Of a stretch of DNA of 7,825 nt, positions 6,645 to 7,825 are shown piece by piece. Each line of letters starts with the position of its first letter. Within the stretch, counting starts at the first letter, position 1. A program made the position numbers and the translations under genes. This DNA comes from an uncultured Campylobacter sp. GTDB lineage: Bacteria > Campylobacterota > Campylobacteria > Campylobacterales > Campylobacteraceae. The notes below the pieces were generated by a model, which ran no database searches, was not told the origin of the DNA, and worked only from the letters and a program-made list of their open reading frames with translations. The stretch is from the NCBI GenBank assembly GCA_938041615.1, contig CALISV010000214.1:1-7825 (forward strand). The letters are read 5' to 3'.

Positions 6645-7241
6645 ATGGATGAAATCTTAAACGATCTGGCTAAATTTAGGGATTTTGCGACTTATAAAAA
6701 TCCTAGCGTTACGTTTTTCGGTTCGGCCAGATTTGACGAAAATAGCAAATACTGTAAAATGGCCTTTAGCCTCGCAAAGGAGCTTGCAGAAGGTGGTTTT
6801 GCCGTCGTTAGCGGCGGCGGGCCTGGCGTGATGGAGGCCGCGAACAAAGGAGCGTACGAGAGCGGCAAAAGCCCGTCAATAGGCCTAAATATCGTGCTTC
6901 CGTTTGAGCAAGTGACGAATAAGTACGCCACTAGCAACTTCATTTTTTCAAATTTATCCGCCCGCAAATTTGCCCTCATCGAGCGCTCGAGCGCGTTTTT
7001 GGTGTTTCCCGGCGGCTTTGGAACGCTTGATGAGCTGTTTGAGATCCTAGTGCTCGCGCAAATCGGCGCCAAAAAAGCTAAAATTTTCCTCATCGGAAGC
7101 GAGTTTTGGAGTAAGCTCGATGATTTCATCAAAACCACGCTGATACGCGAAAAAGCCGTCAGCGAGGAGGATCTGTCGCTTTATACGATCAGCGATGATC
7201 TAGACGCCGTGCGAGATGAAATTTTGCGGATTTTAGACTAG
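6645..7241 (+). CDS. LOG-family protein (nucleoside 5'-monophosphate phosphoribohydrolase type)
   Basis: LOG proteins release the base from a nucleoside 5'-monophosphate; characterised members act on cytokinin ribotides or on AMP and related nucleotides. The 198-residue product has both hallmark blocks: S56-GGGPGVMEAANKGA70 (nucleotide/phosphate binding) and P122-GGFGTLDE130. R107-K108 precedes the latter and matches the catalytic Arg-Lys pair, and E130 is the catalytic Glu. Length and motifs fit a full, intact family member (TIGR00730 type). Older annotations called this family lysine decarboxylase, which the motifs do not support. The ATG at 6645 has only a weak purine-rich site (GAGAG at 6637-6641). 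The gene lies 416 bases after the flagellar run and is probably a separate transcription unit, perhaps with the small membrane gene after it. The natural substrate cannot be told from sequence. Confidence 0.93.
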   Translation: MDEILNDLAKFRDFATYKNPSVTFFGSARFDENSKYCKMAFSLAKELAEGGFAVVSGGGPGVMEAANKGAYESGKSPSIGLNIVLPFEQVTNKYATSNFIFSNLSARKFALIERSSAFLVFPGGFGTLDELFEILVLAQIGAKKAKIFLIGSEFWSKLDDFIKTTLIREKAVSEEDLSLYTISDDLDAVRDEILRILD

Positions 7242-7250
7242 GCGAGCGTG

Positions 7251-7272
7251 CTCAAATTTTATAAATTTTGAG
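7251..7272. repeat. Near-perfect 22-bp palindrome touching the ribosome site of the next gene
   Basis: CTCAAA (7251-7256) is complementary to TTTGAG (7267-7272), and the centre TTTATAAA (7258-7265) is itself palindromic. Only the T-T pair at 7257/7266 breaks symmetry. It starts nine bases after the LOG stop, and its right end shares AG with the AGGA ribosome site at 7271-7274. The TATAAA core could also serve as a -10 box. It may be an operator or a small hairpin affecting translation; the symmetry is visible, the function is inferred. Confidence 0.5.
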
Positions 7273-7281
7273 GATTTGGCG

Positions 7282-7497
7282 ATGTTTGACAGGATGCGAG
7301 ATAGGATCGCTTTTGCGCTGATTTGCCTTGTTTTTATCGCTATTTGCGGCTATATCGCTGTCAAATTTGACGGCGCTCGCATCCCGCTTCTTATCTTTGC
7401 GACCGTAGTTTTCGTCGTTGCGATCGCGGCGCACATGATACATGAAAATTTAAAGTTAGATAAAGATCTAAAAGACGGCGAAGTTCAAGATAACTAG
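7282..7497 (+). CDS. Small two-helix membrane protein, function unknown
   Basis: I choose ATG 7282 because AGGA (7271-7274) sits seven bases upstream. The in-frame TTG at 7276 is only one base from that site and is unlikely. The 71-residue product begins with a short basic segment (R4, R6, R8). Two hydrophobic helices follow, about residues 9-27 and 34-51, and then a charged hydrophilic tail (EN-L-K-L-D-K-D-L-K-D-G-E). The second helix is rich in V/A/I. By the positive-inside rule both ends should be cytoplasmic. I do not recognise a family. The gene begins 40 bases after the LOG gene on the same strand, so the two may be co-transcribed. A strong hairpin covers its stop codon. Confidence 0.72.
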   Translation: MFDRMRDRIAFALICLVFIAICGYIAVKFDGARIPLLIFATVVFVVAIAAHMIHENLKLDKDLKDGEVQDN

Positions 7498-7522
7498 CCG
7501 TAAACAGTTTGACGGCTAGTTA
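7491..7522 (+). terminator. Perfect 11-bp hairpin over the stop codon, possible terminator
   Basis: Bases 7491-7501 pair without mismatch with 7512-7522 (core CTAGCCG / CGGCTAG), leaving a 10-base loop in which AAA and TTT can pair further. The TAG stop of the small membrane gene (7495-7497) lies in the 5' arm. No T-run follows, only TTAAATTTAG, so it may act as a factor-assisted terminator or a stabilising 3' end rather than a classic intrinsic terminator. Confidence 0.5.
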
Positions 7523-7825
7523 AATTTAGTCGGTAAATTTGCCGATTGCTTATATTTGGCGCTCGGCGTTAAATTTTGATTTTTGTAAATTTAGCCGGCC
7601 TGCATTTTAGTAATTTTAGTGAGCGAATCTTTTAAATTTACGCTCCAAGCGCCTTGTTCTAAAAATTATAAATTCTCTCCGCCGAGCGCATTTGCCTTTT
7701 GCGTCAAATTCGGTAAATTTAACCGCGTCATCGCCGTTTGCAAATTCTGCGTTGCCGTCTCGGCGGGTAAAATTCAGAGCCGAGCAAGGCGCAAAAGCTA
7801 AATGCACGCTTAGCTCGCTATCCTT
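7523..7825. other. Right-end stretch with no supported gene
   Basis: About 300 bases to the end of the window. Both strands have short open frames of about 60 codons over 7616-7807, but neither has a ribosome site, a motif or a natural-looking composition. AAATTT occurs at least six times. The dominant structure is the nested inverted repeat centred near 7720, described separately. The stretch may continue beyond the window, so the next gene or element could lie just outside. Confidence 0.6.
7649..7792. repeat. Nested inverted repeat (two perfect 8-bp arms)
   Basis: GCGCCTTG (7649-7656) is the exact complement of CAAGGCGC (7785-7792). Inside it, CCGCCGAG (7679-7686) is the exact complement of CTCGGCGG (7759-7766). 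Both pairs are centred near 7721, with spacers of 22 and 18 bases between the arms. Near the centre, CGGT (7711-7714) can pair with ACCG (7722-7725). A fourth, weaker outer pair is AGCGA (7622-7626) with TCGCT (7815-7819). The symmetry is visible; whether it is a structured RNA, a miniature element or chance is not known. Confidence 0.5.

Noticed and set aside
6692..7138. 148-codon minus-strand frame opposite the LOG gene
   Set aside because: It is antisense to a gene with intact catalytic motifs, and its Ser/Leu/Pro-rich product is typical of a shadow frame.
7616..7807. Open frames of about 60 codons on both strands at the right end
   Set aside because: No ribosome site, no motif and odd Lys/Arg/Phe/Cys-rich composition. 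The paired frames follow from the imperfect palindromic sequence. I treat the region as non-coding.

Overview
The window looks like chromosomal DNA from a motile epsilonproteobacterium, most likely one of the higher-GC Campylobacter species (C. showae / C. rectus / C. curvus type). Three things point there: the gene order M24 peptidase - folK - flhF - flhG - small membrane protein - fliA - fliM - fliY, which as I recall is shared by Campylobacter and Helicobacter; the protein sequences themselves; and an extreme excess of the word AAATTT. The species is an inference.

Positions 1-6228 hold a tightly packed, all plus-strand run. It opens with the C-terminal third of an M24 metallopeptidase (start outside the window), which overlaps folK (folate synthesis) by four bases. 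After a 112-base gap comes the flagellar block: flhF (GTPase for flagellar placement and gene activation), flhG (MinD-like ATPase controlling flagellar number), a two-helix membrane protein of unknown function, fliA (sigma-28), fliM (switch protein with a CheY-P binding N-terminus) and fliY (FliN/CheC-like switch protein). From flhF onward the genes overlap or are separated by 15 bases, so they are probably co-transcribed and partly translationally coupled. Together they set where and how many flagella are built (FlhF/FlhG), switch on late genes (FliA) and form the motor switch (FliM/FliY).

Positions 6229-6644 are a 416-base intergenic region with a weak terminator-like hairpin just after fliY, a larger hairpin with two alternative 5' arms, and many AAATTT words. 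Positions 6645-7497 hold a LOG-family nucleotide phosphoribohydrolase gene and a 71-residue two-helix membrane protein gene. A near-perfect palindrome touches the ribosome binding site of the small gene, and an 11-bp hairpin covers its stop codon. Positions 7523-7825 hold no gene I can support, but they contain a roughly 200-base nested inverted repeat.

I found no RNA genes, CRISPR array, insertion sequence or obvious foreign DNA. The least explained items are the conserved small membrane protein of the flagellar operon, the nested inverted repeat at the right end, and the genome-style enrichment of AAATTT.
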